Below are positions 11,646-23,625 of a stretch of DNA of 64,000 nucleotides, one piece after another. This DNA comes from Theocolax elegans. Lineage: Eukaryota; Arthropoda; Insecta; Hymenoptera; Cerocephalidae. Positions within the stretch are counted from its first letter, which is position 1. Each line of letters begins with the position of its first letter. The stretch is taken from positions 40,196,711-40,260,710 of the forward strand of contig CM047425.1 of NCBI GenBank assembly GCA_026168455.1, in the 5' to 3' direction. The notes under the pieces were generated by a model. That model saw only the letters and a program-made list of their open reading frames with translations, was not told where the DNA came from and did no database searches. The position numbers were made by a program, and so were the translations under genes.

Positions 11646-12207
11646 TGCCTAAACATAGGTATATAATATATAATAGCCCCAATGTGCTTGAAAATATGTA
11701 TACGCACTTATATATATATATTTTACAGTTTTAAAAGTTTGTTAATAGAATAATATTTATTATCTTGTAATCACAATTGGCATACATTCAACTTAAAATA
11801 AAATTATTTCGATTTATCTGACTTTATACAAAAAAAAACGATATAAAAATAATATGTATATATTTAAATTAACGAAGAAAATAAACTACAAGGAAATAAT
11901 ATTTTCTATTATACAGAAAGATCATTACAAGAAAAGCATACACTCACTTAAATTAAATAAATACGCGATTATTAAATTAGAAACGAATAAGGCAAATAAC
12001 AAAAAAATTAGGTCTTTTTCTCTTTACTCTTCTCGCCTAAGATAACAATGATGTTAATGTACAAAGGAAAGTAAGAAAAAGGTTTAAATTTTCAATGTCA
12101 GTTGAGCTTAGTCAAATTTAAATTTAATTGCTATATAAAAAAAATGATTTTCAATCAAATAGAATCATTGGAGTCTAACACATCACTAAACCTAAAACCT
12201 ATATCCT

Positions 12208-12436
12208 ATCCTTCCTAAGGAGTGCTTAATTGCACCCTTTCCTCCTCGTTGCGGTAAATGCTCCAGCAACACCGTCACTTATCCTTCCTAAGGAGTGCTT
12301 GATTGCACCCTTTCCTCCTCGTTGCGGTAAAAGCTCCAGCAACACCGTCACTTATCCTTCCTAAGAAGTGCTTGATTGCACCCTTTCCTCCTCGTTGCGG
12401 TAAATGCTCCAGCAACACCGTCACTTATCCTTCCTA
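12208..12436 (+). repeat. 73-bp tandem repeat, about 3.1 copies
   Basis: Copies start at 12208, 12281 and 12354, with a partial one at 12427. Each contains CTTTCCTCCTCGTTGCGG and CTCCAGCAACACCGTCAC. Gypsy-2 carries about five copies at 29943-30318. The unit is more GC-rich than its surroundings and contains short inverted segments. Role unknown. Confidence 0.9.
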
Positions 12437-13591
12437 CATACCGTTCAAAATGTAAACCTATATAAATAATTACAACTGAACTTACCTTGACTCTAGTAAT
12501 TCTGTTAATTAGTAATACTTTCTTACAGAACGCGCAGGTATAAATATATATGGATAGTTTGGCATAATAGAAAACAAAATAATGTAACACTAGGCTCAAT
12601 GGACATAGGAGAATCGGTACAACAAAATAACGATTGCAAAGAAACGAGAAGAGGAGGGAAAAGAAAGATTTTTTAAAATTAATAAAAAAAAGGGGTTGAA
12701 AACTTCATTAATAAAAGTAATTAAGTAAAGTAAACTCACCAATAGTATCAATACACACGTCGGATAAAATCGTAAATTCAAATTCAAAATATGAGAATAT
12801 TACTAATATCGATAAAAAAAAAAAACAAAAAAAAAATGCAGCAAATTCGATTAATTATGTAATTTTGTGAATAAAGTACAAAATTCAACTATTAATAAAC
12901 GCAATAATAATAAAATTGTACAATTTAGTGTTTATGCCAATGTAGTTCATACTAGTGTTCAATCTAATACTTTGTTCATAAATACTGATTTAAACAAACT
13001 ATGTATATAAAAGAAAAAGGTTTAAAAAATAAAAACAACATTTATTTTCATTCGATTAATCCCATACGATTATTTAATTTCTATATAGAACTAGTAATAT
13101 AAAACCTAAGACAGGCACATTAGAAGATTTTCCTCTTATTTATAAACAATAGGTAGCTAATTGTTTCGAATGGTATAAAAAAAAAACGTACATAACTAAT
13201 AAATTTTAAAATTTTATAAAACAATTTAGGATATCCAATGATAATTGATACAGATAAATAATATTTTTCTCATGTTAATATTACCAATAAAACAATGTGT
13301 AGCAAAAAAAAATTACAAAAATAATATAATTAGTAGTAAAATTCTGGTGAATTTATTTAAATATTATTCAAAATTAATATTCTTTCATTGGAGACTAAAA
13401 AGTAAACAAATTCAAACGATTTCACTTTATTTACTTGTACATAACAAATAAGTTTCTACAGTTGTTAGTTTAAATATAATCAAGAAAACGACGAATATTT
13501 AAATTTTTCCTCAAAAAAATAAAAATAAAAAGAGTGTAAATTAGTCATTTTAATGTGAAACATAATGGAATTAAGCGAATAAAACCGAACG

Positions 13592-13819
13592 TTGCTGCCA
13601 CAATTCTATGATACGCAAGCATTGGACAGTTTTGTAACTTCTTGGGTTACTCTGTCGTACCGTTTATTCAGTGGAAACCACTCTTTCTCCCAAGTTATAG
13701 GAGGATGGTTCTACATGGGCCTACTTAGCCTACTCAATTTTCGCACGGTCACTTATGTATTGCTCGTTTTATTTTTTCATTTGTATCGATTGTATCTTTT
13801 TCATATGAAACTAAATTAA
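13592..13819 (+). other. short hydrophobic open frame in the gypsy 3' region
   Basis: The open frame has no early ATG; the first internal ATG leaves about 35 residues, dominated by Leu, Phe and Tyr. It is also open in the left partial copy (1912-2109), but in gypsy-2 a small rearrangement near 28680-28710 disrupts it. It could be the decayed end of a lost env membrane anchor or simply chance. No function is assigned. Confidence 0.25.
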
Positions 13820-14673
13820 CTATTTCTCAATTATATATTATATTATATTAAAAGTGAATCTTTGTTTATAATGGCTGAAAAGAAAATTCTAAAAAAAAAA
13901 AGTCAAAAAATTATGTGTTCGTTTTTTTTGGGGGGGGAGGGGGAGCGAAGAAAATCAAATTTTCTTCACTCCTAATCTTTTTATAAAAATATATATAGAT
14001 ATATTATTAAGATAGGATGTACTAACATTGTTCACATTGAAGGGAGAACCTATATTGCATAAGAACAAGAAATTTTTTTTTTCTTCTCTTCAGCAATTCG
14101 TAATAGTAGAATTATTAATTGAATAAATGTAAAAAAAAAAGAAACAAATATCTAACTCTTTTCTTTGACTTTTTAGAAAATATATATGTAAGCATACAAA
14201 TATTATAGAAGAAAATTGAAAATTTTGTTAAAAAAAAATGTGGCTACGAGAAAAAAAATACTAGTAACAAAAAATGACTTGATGTATACTAAAAATTAGG
14301 GGTACAAATTAAAGATAAATAAATTTTTTTTTATCTACAGAAAACACATTTAATAATAATTATACAATTTTTCGGAATATCTAGAATAAAAACTGTAATA
14401 ATAAAATTTTTTTTTATTAAGTATCTATTTTTGTAGGTGAACTATATCAATACTGTTAAACTGTTTGAAATAATGTAATAGATGTATGAAAAATAATAAA
14501 CTAAGTTGAACTACGAAAGAAATAATTGTAATATGATTTATAAAGTTCACCATAAGAAATAAAGAAAAATTAATCGAAATAATGTTTATAATTTAAAATA
14601 AAGTATGATATCTTATGTTGAGAGAAATAATAATATAATAATAATATTGATCAACGACGAGGGCGTCGTTTTT

Positions 14674-14687
14674 AAAAAGGGGGGGAG
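14674..14687 (+). promoter_or_regulatory. gypsy-1 polypurine tract before the last LTR
   Basis: AAAAAGGGGGGGAG one base before TGTCGCG; identical to the tract at 2967-2980. Confidence 0.85.
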
Positions 14688-14688
14688 T

Positions 14689-15823
14689 TGTCGCGTCCCG
14701 ACGAAAATTATATTATTATTTTTCGTAAAAAGTACTGCGTAGTTTAGAATAAAAATACGGCGTAGAGGACGAACAAAATAAGGTTGATAAAGAATGATTC
14801 TAAGTAAATGCAGTAATATAAAATATAATTTATAGAGCTAAGGAACAGATTATTTTACGAGTGTTTCAAACGAAAAAGAGACTGATAAGAGTTGAAGATA
14901 TTATTCAAAGCCAATACGCATACAAGCGGGATCGCTGATAGTGAGATCGAAACGAAGGGTTACGCAAGAGTTTTTTTGTACTGCACTATAAAATCAATGC
15001 TCGGAGAAGAGCCGGCAATGGGAAACATCGACTAGAAAATTCGAGCATTAGAAGGAAGTAATAAATTAAGCCGTTCTTTGGGTAACGTCGCAGTAATAAA
15101 AAGGGGGACAGCAAATTCTCCGAATTAACTACGAAGCGATACAGAAAATGCACGGGATTCGATAATTTTTAATCACGCACATCTAACTGTCCAATCGGGT
15201 GCAAGCACAGAAAAATCGAGAACTACTTACACAATTTCCATATAAGGCAAAGTGTAAGACAAGGCGAAGTGTAAGACAAGGACAGATGCATAGATTTTTA
15301 GGGTATATAAAGAGGGCCCAGAACAGACACAGCCAATCTTAATTTTTCATCTAAAGCTTTCGCAAGGCGAAGCTCTGCTAGGCAACTCTTCGATTTTTAT
15401 CCGAGGGCGTGGCTCTGCTACTCGGACTTTAAAGTAATACGCATTTAAAAAATCACGAGAGATCTTGTATTCGGGGATCGAGACGTATCATTGACATCTA
15501 CGAGCCATAGTCAAGGAACTACGACTTCGACATCAGGAAATCATCGGGCTCCAACAGCATACACATCTAACGCCCGCAGGTCTAGCAGGACATTATCCGG
15601 CAATTTGACACCGCTATCCACGTTCAAGGCGGACCTTCGTTCCTCACCGAATACGCACACACATATATATATATATATATATCTATATATTTGGGTACTT
15701 AAGGTATATTCTTTTCGGCTATCTATACGCTTGTATTATTCGTAAAGGCAAACCTGATATTTTATGTTATTTCGATTGCTGAACCAACCGTTTTCTTTTA
15801 AAACAATTATTATTATATATTAC
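14689..15823 (+). repeat. gypsy-1 last LTR, left part
   Basis: Nearly identical to the first two thirds of the 2982-4711 LTR, including the TATA box region. It stops at ...ATTAC where copia-1 is inserted and resumes at 23021. The AC/AT microsatellite is longer here than in the middle LTR. Confidence 0.9.
15819..15823. repeat. copia-1 target-site duplication ATTAC, left copy
   Basis: ATTAC here and at 23021-23025 flank copia-1. The uninterrupted LTR at 2982-4711 has a single ATTAC at this point. Confidence 0.9.
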
Positions 15824-16068
15824 TGATGGATTATTGGGTGGTGGCAGCAATAAAAACAACACCTCACTACACTTCACTTAATTTAATATAAAAATAATAA
15901 AACAATAAAAGTACAAGATAATAAAATCGAGATCTCGCGGTGGCGCCAAAACGATCAACTCAGATCGGTAGCTGAGGAGAGAGTGAGTCCTCCGACGGAC
16001 ACCGTGCTCTTCTATTGTCTTAAGGTGGTGGGGGAAAATCGATAGAAGGGCCGATCGCAATTCCAACA
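15824..16068 (-). repeat. copia-1 3' LTR
   Basis: 245 bp. Reading the minus strand it begins TGTTGGAATT and ends CCATCA. It appears identical to 22776-23020. Confidence 0.9.
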
Positions 16069-16077
16069 CTCCCTCCC
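16069..16077 (-). promoter_or_regulatory. copia-1 polypurine tract
   Basis: GGGAGGGAG on the minus strand, directly before the 3' LTR. The same nine bases precede the copia-2 3' LTR (48271-48279). Confidence 0.8.
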
Positions 16078-16248
16078 GATCGGACCTGTAATCACTTACT
16101 GTTTCCTAAAAGAAATACAAATCACACATATTAAGCATAATATATACGCATCTCTTTATCCATTCATTATCTTGAAGGTTAGTTTATTATGTAAACCAAA
16201 AGCCAACGGCTTTGTAAATATATCAGCAAGCTGTTCTTTTGACTTAAC

Positions 16249-19200
16249 TCACATCACTTTAACAAAACCCATTTTAACACATTCTCTCACATAATGTTCT
16301 TTAATTTCAATCATATTGCTACCTGTTATTTGGGTGGCTGCACCAGCCGCCTTATTGTCGCACCACAGAATCATAGGTTTGAAGTCATCAATTAGAATCA
16401 ATTTGAGAGCATTTGACAACGAAATTTTATATTGACACGCCTCGCTCATTGCTATATACTCAGCTTGACAGTTAGATAATGCGACATTTAATTGTTTGTG
16501 TGTCTTTCAAGACACCGCATCTCAAAACAATATAATTACAAAACCACTAGTTGTCAAACTATTTCTACAATCGGCAAAACTTGCATCAGAATAAGTCTGA
16601 ATATCATCAGTATTACCAGTATATTTTAGACCCAAGTACACACTTCCCTTTAAATACCAAAAATCCTTTTATCATTTCCCAATCGTCCTCATTCGGATTT
16701 ATTCGATGCTTACCGACAATATTTACTGCATAAGTAATATCAGGACGCGTCACATTTGCTAAATACAATAATGAACCCACGGCTTCTCTATAGGGAACAT
16801 TCAGTTTGAATTCGTCACTTTTATATTCCGATTCTGTCTCATTCTCTTCGCGATCGCGTCTCTTACGATTTGCTACCTGGTTTGTAATCATCGGAGTCCT
16901 TTGCGGATGCATCTCACCAAACCCAAATCTCTGTAACAATTTTAATATATAGCTTTCTTGTGACAATGTCAACGTTTTATTCACTCTATCCCGTATAATC
17001 TTAATTCCCAGAAAGCACTTCGGTTCTTCCAGATCAGTCATTTCAAATTCTGATTTCAATTTAGTTTTCACCTCGCTTAGTCGGACTTGATCGTTGCTAG
17101 CAATTAACATGTCCTCAACATACAAAAACTGAAAAACAAAATTTTATTCGCCTCTCGCCAAGTAAATAAACATGGTTCGCTATCATGAGTATGTAAACAT
17201 ATTTTATTAGCGGCTTCCGTAAACCTTTCATTCCAACGTTTCGGACTGATTTTTAAACCATACAACGCTTTCTTCAATTTACAGACCTTTTCTCGCTTCT
17301 CTTTGCTCGTCACATTCATGCCTTCTGGCAATTTCATGTATATCTCTTTGCTTATAGTTCCGTTCAAGAGAGCGGTTTTCACGTCCATTTGATATACGTC
17401 CAAATCATATTTATTAATGATAGCTAGAACCGATCTTATCAAGGTTAATCTCGAAACAGGTGCGTATGTTTCAACCAAATCATATTCATTTCTATCCTTG
17501 AAACCTCTTATAACAAGTCTCGCTTTATATTTACACGTCCCTTCTTTTTCCATCTTTTTCTTCAAGATCTACCTAGAATCTATTATATTCGGTTTATTTT
17601 CGCCTCTCACAATTTCAGATCGTTCTACCAGTTCCCATACTTCATTTTGTTCATTGAGTCCAATTCACTCTGAATTGCAGACAACCAATTTTCTTTGTCT
17701 TTTGAACTCATCGCCTCTCTATACGATTGTGGGTCACAGTTAATTTTCGCTAACAGTGCATTATATTTCAGATCACTTAATATTTGTTCCTTTTCTATTT
17801 CGCTTTCTTTCGCTTGCAATTTCCTCGGGTGACCTGTCTTTCTCTTTTCTACTCCCTCCTTTCTTATTATTTCCTCAGATTCTCTCGACACATCTTTCTC
17901 ATAATTCAAGAACCACTTCTCGTTTACCTTTTCAAAATTATTGTCCCAGTCTTGTATTTCATTCTTTGTGAATCTGTCACCAAAAACAATTTTTTCATTG
18001 AATCTCACATCTCGACTTTCATAAAATCTATTCTCATCTGGTTTGAACAAGACATAACCGGTGGCTTTGTATCCAACAAAAAAAACTTGGGATTGCAATC
18101 TGTCCAAACTTAGGACCTATTTTCCTCTGAATCTTTACATGCAACCGAAACGCCTAAATTGTTTTAAATTCACGGTATAATTTGTGTTGAATTTTTCCAA
18201 AGGAGAAACCATCTCATTTGACTTGTGCGGAGTTCTATTGTAAGCATAAACAGCAGCACCCAAAACCAAGTCCCTCATATTTTCTGGAAATTTCGAATCA
18301 AACATTAGCGCTCTTACTTTCTTCTGAATAGTCTGATTGAATCTCTCAGCCACTCCATTGTGTTGAGGAGTATCAGAACATGCCAACTACAATTCAGCTC
18401 CGAGTGTTTCGAGTACTTATATTGTATCGCCTCCCGTAAATTCTGTGCCCTGATCTGATCTTAAATAACAGACTTTCGCGTCTCGTCCAAGTAAATTTCT
18501 CGAAGTTTTAACAAACTGATCAAGACACGATCCTGTATCAATTTTAAATTTCATGGAATATGCCTGAGCTAATCGGGAATAATCATCGACAAATACAGAA
18601 ATAAAGCGATATCCCTTTGGGTGTGATTTCGGACTTATCGGGCCCATTATGTCCGAATGAATCATTTATAATTGAGCAGATGCTCTCATCCTCGTCTCAT
18701 TGAAAGGCAATCTGTTCATTTTAGTCATTCTACACACTTCGCATTCAAGCACGGAATTATCAAATTTCACATCACTCAATTTCTTAAAATCAGGAAATCT
18801 CTTCTGCAAGTTTCTCAGATAATTTAAAAAAAAACATGACCCATTCTCACATGCCATAACATTGACTTATTCGATTGGACAGGTAAATCTGTGTCGCAAT
18901 TAATTTCCTTTCCACATCTCAATTTTTCATCAGTGTTTACAGTTATTTCGTTAGGGTTATGCAGTTTTCTATCTGCCACTGTTATTTCAAAACTTGAACC
19001 GACTTTCAACACGTCACTTTTATTTCAAAGCTTGAACCGACGTTCAACACGTCACTGTTATTTCAAAACTTGAACCGACTTTCAACACGTCACTGTTATT
19101 TCAAAGCTTGAACCGACTTTCAACACGTCACTGTTATTTCAAAGCTTGAACCGACTTTCAACACGTCACTTTTATTTCTTAATTTCTGACTGGGATTCGA

Positions 19201-19550
19201 TTCCTTGGATTTCATTTAATTTTACATCAGGAGTCGGTTTAATTTTGCTGCTGATTAGAAGATACGCATTGGTGTACAATTGAATTTTTCCAAACTTGAT
19301 TTTGAACTATCGCTTCGCTTTTCTATTTCGATTTCAACCAACCAGTATGGTTTCTCGTATATTCCAGTCAGAGAGGTTTTATTCGAAATGGGATTAAATA
19401 TATCTACTCTCTTATTATCCAAATGAATGCCTAGTCCCTTGTCTACAAATTTTCTTAAGGATAGCAAATTTTCCGAAAATGATTATCACATTATTTAAGG
19501 TTAGAATTCTATTATTTCCCGTTTTAATATTTACGCATCCCGCTCCCTCC
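16249..19550 (-). pseudogene. pol: copia-1 Pol remnants: protease end, integrase, RT, RNase H
   Basis: Fragments in copia order match copia-2 Pol: protease C-terminus (19255-19467), pre-integrase and integrase (18135-18857), linker (17625-18107), RT (16613-17565) and RNase H (16249-16449). Each is in a different frame or ends in a stop. The stretch coding the protease active-site DSGA is missing: Gag is joined almost directly to the protease C-terminal half near 19550. The RT box reads YVED where YVDD is expected, removing one catalytic Asp. A 38-bp tandem repeat (18977-19166) also shifts the frame. Confidence 0.85.
18977..19166 (-). repeat. 38-bp tandem repeat inside copia-1 pol (5 copies)
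   Basis: Copies start near 18977, 19015, 19053, 19091 and 19129 and share CTTGAACCGACTTTCAACAC on the plus strand. The unit is not a multiple of three, so each added copy changes the reading frame. Copia-2 has a unique spacer at this place. Confidence 0.85.
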
Positions 19551-19554
19551 GATT

Positions 19555-21452
19555 TTAAGCTCGCCTCTGGAATTTTGTTTGCGCATCTCTCACATTTCTC
19601 TCATCACTTCCAAATTGTCTTTTGTAACCAAGAGTTCGATTCTCTTGGTTAAATCTCGCATACCTTATAATACCGAGTCCTCTTCCACGTCTCGCGTTGC
19701 TCGCATCTCTTGTGCTGGGATTTGGGCAATTCTCGGCCTTGTAATCCCGTGATAATTGCCTACAATTGTAGCACAATTTTTCTCCCGAGTTTTTCCTGGG
19801 ACAGTCACGACTAATATGCCCATATGCGTGACACTCGTAGCAACGCATCCCTTCTATTTGTGCGGCAGCCAGAGCTACTCTAGGCTCTACACTAGTGCTC
19901 ACTGTCGCACCTCCGCTTCCCTTCCTCATCGCTTCATGCTGTAAAAGAAATGTTTTTAATTGATTATAATTTAGATCCTTACCCGTCGCGTTTTTGTTCA
20001 CAAAATTAAGTTCGTGAATCTGTGGCACTTCTCGTACTATTGCATTATAAAAGGCATCACGAATCTCAGATTCAACAAACGGCTGAGTATGAGGAATATT
20101 ATTATGTGTTCTTATTATCTCATCAAATTTATCAACGAAAACTGACACTCTCTCTTTACGTTTGAACACCAAAGAATACAACTGTTTCCTTAAGTTAACA
20201 GACGATAAACTACATTCACATCTCTTAAATTCCTTAATTTTTTCCAGCATCTCTTTCGGGTTTTTAATATCAATTAATTTGGCATGATAATTTTGATCGA
20301 TATGATTTATTAAAGTATCTCTGACTTTAAACTGATCTCGCGTTAACATTTCTCTTTCCGTCGCGTCTCGTTTTTCAGAGTTTTCATCAATAATGTACAT
20401 TAAATCCAAGGCAATTAATTCCGAAGTAAAGTAATCCATAAACAGTTCGTATTTCATTTGTACCGATAATTTATAATCTCTCTTTTTACACGAATCTCTC
20501 ATATTCAGTAATTTAATCGCGTCTTTAAACTCACTCATGTCATTCGATTTGTTAAAATTTTTAATTTCCGAATTATTTTCTTTCTCTACTTCTGATCTAA
20601 TTAATTTTATTATATCCGCTTTCGATATAACGTCATGCCCCGAATTTTCGGTCGAGTTATGTGCAATTTCTTTAAAATCATTTTCATTCTTATCATAAAA
20701 CTCATCTCTTACCTCTTTCATTTCCCTTAACACCTCTCGTCCTTCACGAATGCATCCTCTCATCCCCGAACACATTCGTCTCATCTCATCGTTGAGGTTG
20801 CGCTTCTCATCAATATTTTCTCTCAAGTTGTTTCGTTGTGATATGTCGCGTCCCGTCATTGAATCAAAGAAATTGTTTATGTCCGTGACCACCATGTCTA
20901 CCCGGATCCTCAAATTCGCAACAGGTTGCATTTTCTCCTCAATAACTTGAGTGACTATTTCCATCACATTTCTCGTCTCATCCATCTCATCTGAAAAATC
21001 ATCTCTTTTAATATTAGGCAATTTAGTTTTGTTTTTAATTCGCATGCTTATGTTACATTTTTCATCAGCAATAATCAACGGCGCATTTTTATTCAACACA
21101 TTCGCTTCTCTGAAATTTCGCTTCTCGTTTATTATCGAATCTCGTTTATCGCTCATCTCAGAGTCCGTTTCGCATTCAATATCTCTGCTCATCTCTTCAC
21201 CCTTCACGTCCACGTCTCTCAGGTCGACCTCAAACGCATCATCGTTCAACTCATCGCTTGTAATACCCATCTCTTTCGCATCATTCAAATCCCATTTAAT
21301 CATTTCAGATTTTACTAAATTGCCTAATTCGGTAGAGGGGTATGTAATTAGCTGGTTTTTGACCGGAATGGTCAGTACTTCCCTTTTATTGCGCCTAGCC
21401 TTGATTGCTTCAGATACCATTCGAATCTGATCTCCTGATAGGTGATCCATAT
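19555..21452 (-). CDS. gag: copia-1 Gag, exon 2
   Basis: A 631-codon open frame starting at the ATG at 21450. Gag core residues about 300-480 resemble the copia gag/UBN2-type domain, and the region aligns with copia-2 Gag. Two zinc knuckles follow near the end: CYECHAYGHISRDC and a variant second one. The exon probably begins at 21452, just after a TTTTTCAG splice acceptor, and joins the exon at 22650-22692 in phase 1, which puts the internal ATG in frame as an internal Met. The frame ends soon after the basic C-terminal region because the protease start is deleted. Confidence 0.75.
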
Positions 21453-22649
21453 CTGAAAAACATGTATCGCAATCAGCTGATGGTTCAACCTCTTGAACAC
21501 AAAGCTGTTAAACCATCAGCGAATGTAGACAACTAACACTTGAACACAAAGTGTAGCCAACCACATCCCCACTAATGCACCGCGAGAACGTACGACGCCT
21601 GCAGCACATCAGCAGACCAGCTGTGCCGATGAATGCAACTTTTAAAACATTTTAATAATTATTATTTATTATGTACACAGGGTACACGTGAATCCGGATT
21701 CTGTTGTGAAAATTATTTATTTTCCAAGAAGGTCTAGACCAACCTTCAGCCCGGGGAAACTCTTCTCATGTCAATTCTCATTTTAAACAGCGCATCACTT
21801 TGTTAACGTTAACTTTTACTTAATATCCTTTTAAAGTTGCTTAGACATTTGTTGGACCGATATTGTATCGCATGCGGTACGAGAAAGAGGAAAAAGAAAA
21901 GAAAAGAAAAGGAAGAACAGCTGATCCGAATTTAGCGCGCAAGATCCTGTGTATCTAGCCTTTCGTCTACCATATTTCGCGCTTCTTTGCATCGAGAACG
22001 CCCCGCTCCGCGCTCCTAGTCTCGCTCATTTCCCTACTACGTAAGTACGCGTCTCCGCTCTCTTCCCCACTTCGCGCGCGCCCGAACTCGCGCTTCTCCC
22101 GTACACGCCCTTCTCCCGTACTCTCCCTTCTCTCTCTTTCTCGAGTGTTCCCGAGCTCGTTCGGCCGCTCTCGCCTTGCGCTCTCCTTCTAACTCGCACT
22201 CACGCTCTCCTTCTCACTCGCACTCACGCTCTCCTTCTCTCTCGCATTCTCGCTCTCCTTCTCACTCGCACTCTCGCTCTGCTGTTCCTACTTCGTCGCT
22301 CACGTGTTACCGCCGCATGCAATACCCGGTACAAACAAATGCCGCGCTCTGACCTTTCCAAGGTCCTGTTCCACGAATTTTTCGAACAAAAGACAAACGT
22401 GTCTATGAACATTTTTCCTCATCACACTCACAATTTTTCTCATCTAGGCTTTTCTCATCGCATCCACACAAGATTAATAATAGATTAATAAATAAATTAA
22501 TAAAATTAATAAACCATGAATACCGGCCGGTGAATTTGCATAACATGTTAGTCCAAGATCGCATCGCACAACGATATCGTTTTAAACACAAATCACCGCG
22601 TCGCTATCAAATCGATTTTCACTTCACTTTATTAAGAATTTTCACATAC
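21453..22649 (-). other. predicted intron in the copia-1 leader (1197 bp)
   Basis: On the minus strand the donor is AAGG|GTATGT (22649) and the acceptor TTTTTCAG| (ends 21453). Both flanking exons are phase 1. Copia-2 has a phase-1 intron at the same place relative to the Gag start. The intron holds CT-rich tandem repeats. Confidence 0.65.
22178..22275 (-). repeat. ~24-bp CT-rich tandem repeat in the copia-1 intron
   Basis: About four copies of a unit like CTCCTTCTCACTCGCACTCACGCT (plus strand), embedded in a wider pyrimidine-rich stretch at 22020-22290. Short frames over it are simple-sequence artefacts. Confidence 0.75.
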
Positions 22650-22692
22650 CCTTGGTGATGCTGCTCGTCGCCTTCTCTCCTTTTTCCGACAT
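22650..22692 (-). CDS. gag: copia-1 Gag, exon 1
   Basis: ATG at 22692-22690, 14 codons plus one base, ending at the GTATGT donor. The predicted residues are MSEKGEKATSSITK, then an Asp codon split by the intron. It starts about 80 bases after the 5' LTR. Support is the paired splice sites, matching phase and the parallel structure in copia-2; there is no transcript evidence. Confidence 0.6.
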
Positions 22693-22743
22693 CCTCGTTA
22701 TGCACGACTCTTACCAAAAAGCAGAACCTTCTCTGAATTCCCC

Positions 22744-22775
22744 GCGCAAAAGGAAGCGGTGGTGGGCCGATAACC
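22744..22775 (-). other. copia-1 primer binding site (initiator tRNA-Met half)
   Basis: Directly after the 5' LTR the minus strand reads GGTTATCGGCCCACCACC and continues with GCTTCC. It follows, with a few mismatches, the reverse complement of the anticodon and D-arm side of initiator tRNA-Met, the unusual internal primer known from Drosophila copia. Copia-2 shows a perfect version. Confidence 0.65.
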
Positions 22776-23020
22776 TGATGGATTATTGGGTGGTGGCAGC
22801 AATAAAAACAACACCTCACTACACTTCACTTAATTTAATATAAAAATAATAAAACAATAAAAGTACAAGATAATAAAATCGAGATCTCGCGGTGGCGCCA
22901 AAACGATCAACTCAGATCGGTAGCTGAGGAGAGAGTGAGTCCTCCGACGGACACCGTGCTCTTCTATTGTCTTAAGGTGGTGGGGGAAAATCGATAGAAG
23001 GGCCGATCGCAATTCCAACA
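22776..23020 (-). repeat. copia-1 5' LTR
   Basis: 245 bp, identical by eye to 15824-16068. Followed on the plus strand by the ATTAC duplication (23021-23025). Confidence 0.9.
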
Positions 23021-23625
23021 ATTACAATTTATTTATAATAATTATTCATTGCATTGCATTTGATTTGAAATATTCACGGTTTGAATTGCAATTTATTAAC
23101 AATAATTCATGTTTAAAACGACAACAATTTTTAATTAAATCTGCATTTATTTATAATAATTCTTATTTCGATAATTAATTATTAATGTTTATAATAAAAA
23201 AAAACCTTGTGTATATTTTATTCTATAATGTGTTAATGTGTTCGCCGTACACTTGTTTATTCAATCAAAATTAATCGTTATTCGACTTAAATAATTTTAT
23301 ACAATTGTTAATAAAATAGTGTGAATTTATGTGTTTTTGCCCATTAAAAAGCTGTAATAATTTAGTTGCACGTGTTCATTTAAAGGAAAACAGCATATTA
23401 TATTTAAATAAATAATGCATGATTAATACGAAATAAAACATATATTATTTTATTTATCCCAAATTATATCCTGCATCTCTACTCTCAAAATAACTTCGCT
23501 CGCTACTCCCGGAGACGTAAGGCTAGTCCTAGTCAAACAAGAGCGAAAGGAACGCGAATGGTTTATTAACCATTTGCCTTCTTGTAATATTTTTTATAGT
23601 GATTGGTGCAAGTCTGGACGTGACA
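23021..23625 (+). repeat. gypsy-1 last LTR, right part
   Basis: Continues the LTR interrupted at 15823, starting with the duplicated ATTAC, and ends in GTGACA. It is followed by the GTAA duplication. Confidence 0.9.

Larger units (their letters stand above)
11646..14673 (+). other. gypsy-1 3' non-coding region
   Basis: About 3 kb of very AT-rich sequence between integrase and the polypurine tract, with no env gene. It contains the 73-bp tandem repeats (12208-12436) and the hydrophobic frame at 13592-13819. A matching region exists in gypsy-2 (27704-30873), so its length is a family trait, not a local accident. Confidence 0.7.
15824..23020 (-). mobile_element. Ty1/copia retrotransposon copia-1, 7197 bp
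   Basis: It has 245-bp LTRs at both ends, ATTAC duplications, an initiator-tRNA-like primer site, a GGGAGGGAG polypurine tract and copia-order Pol remnants (integrase before RT). It is nested in a gypsy LTR. By eye the two LTRs are identical over all 245 bases, so insertion or conversion was recent, yet its protease region is deleted, the RT motif is altered and Pol is split into many frames. Confidence 0.9.
1769..23625 (+). mobile_element. Ty3/gypsy array with three LTRs (gypsy-1), inserted in the glycoprotein gene
   Basis: The order is: partial LTR (1769-1911), 3' end of an internal region (1912-2981), full LTR (2982-4711), full internal region (4712-14688), and last LTR (14689-15823 plus 23021-23625, split by copia-1). 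LTRs run TGTCGCG to GTGACA. A polypurine tract with AAAAAGGGGGGGAG precedes both the middle and the last LTR, so the middle LTR is shared by two internal regions. The whole array is flanked by one 4-bp duplication (GTAA), which argues for one insertion followed by recombination between LTRs and a deletion in the left unit. Confidence 0.85.

Noticed and set aside
12208..12436. CRISPR-like array (regular repeats)
   Set aside because: The 73-bp units are contiguous tandem copies with no unique spacers, and the genome is eukaryotic.
15878..16069. 63-codon frame duplicated at 22830-23021
   Set aside because: It is copia-1 LTR sequence; the duplication is the LTR pair.
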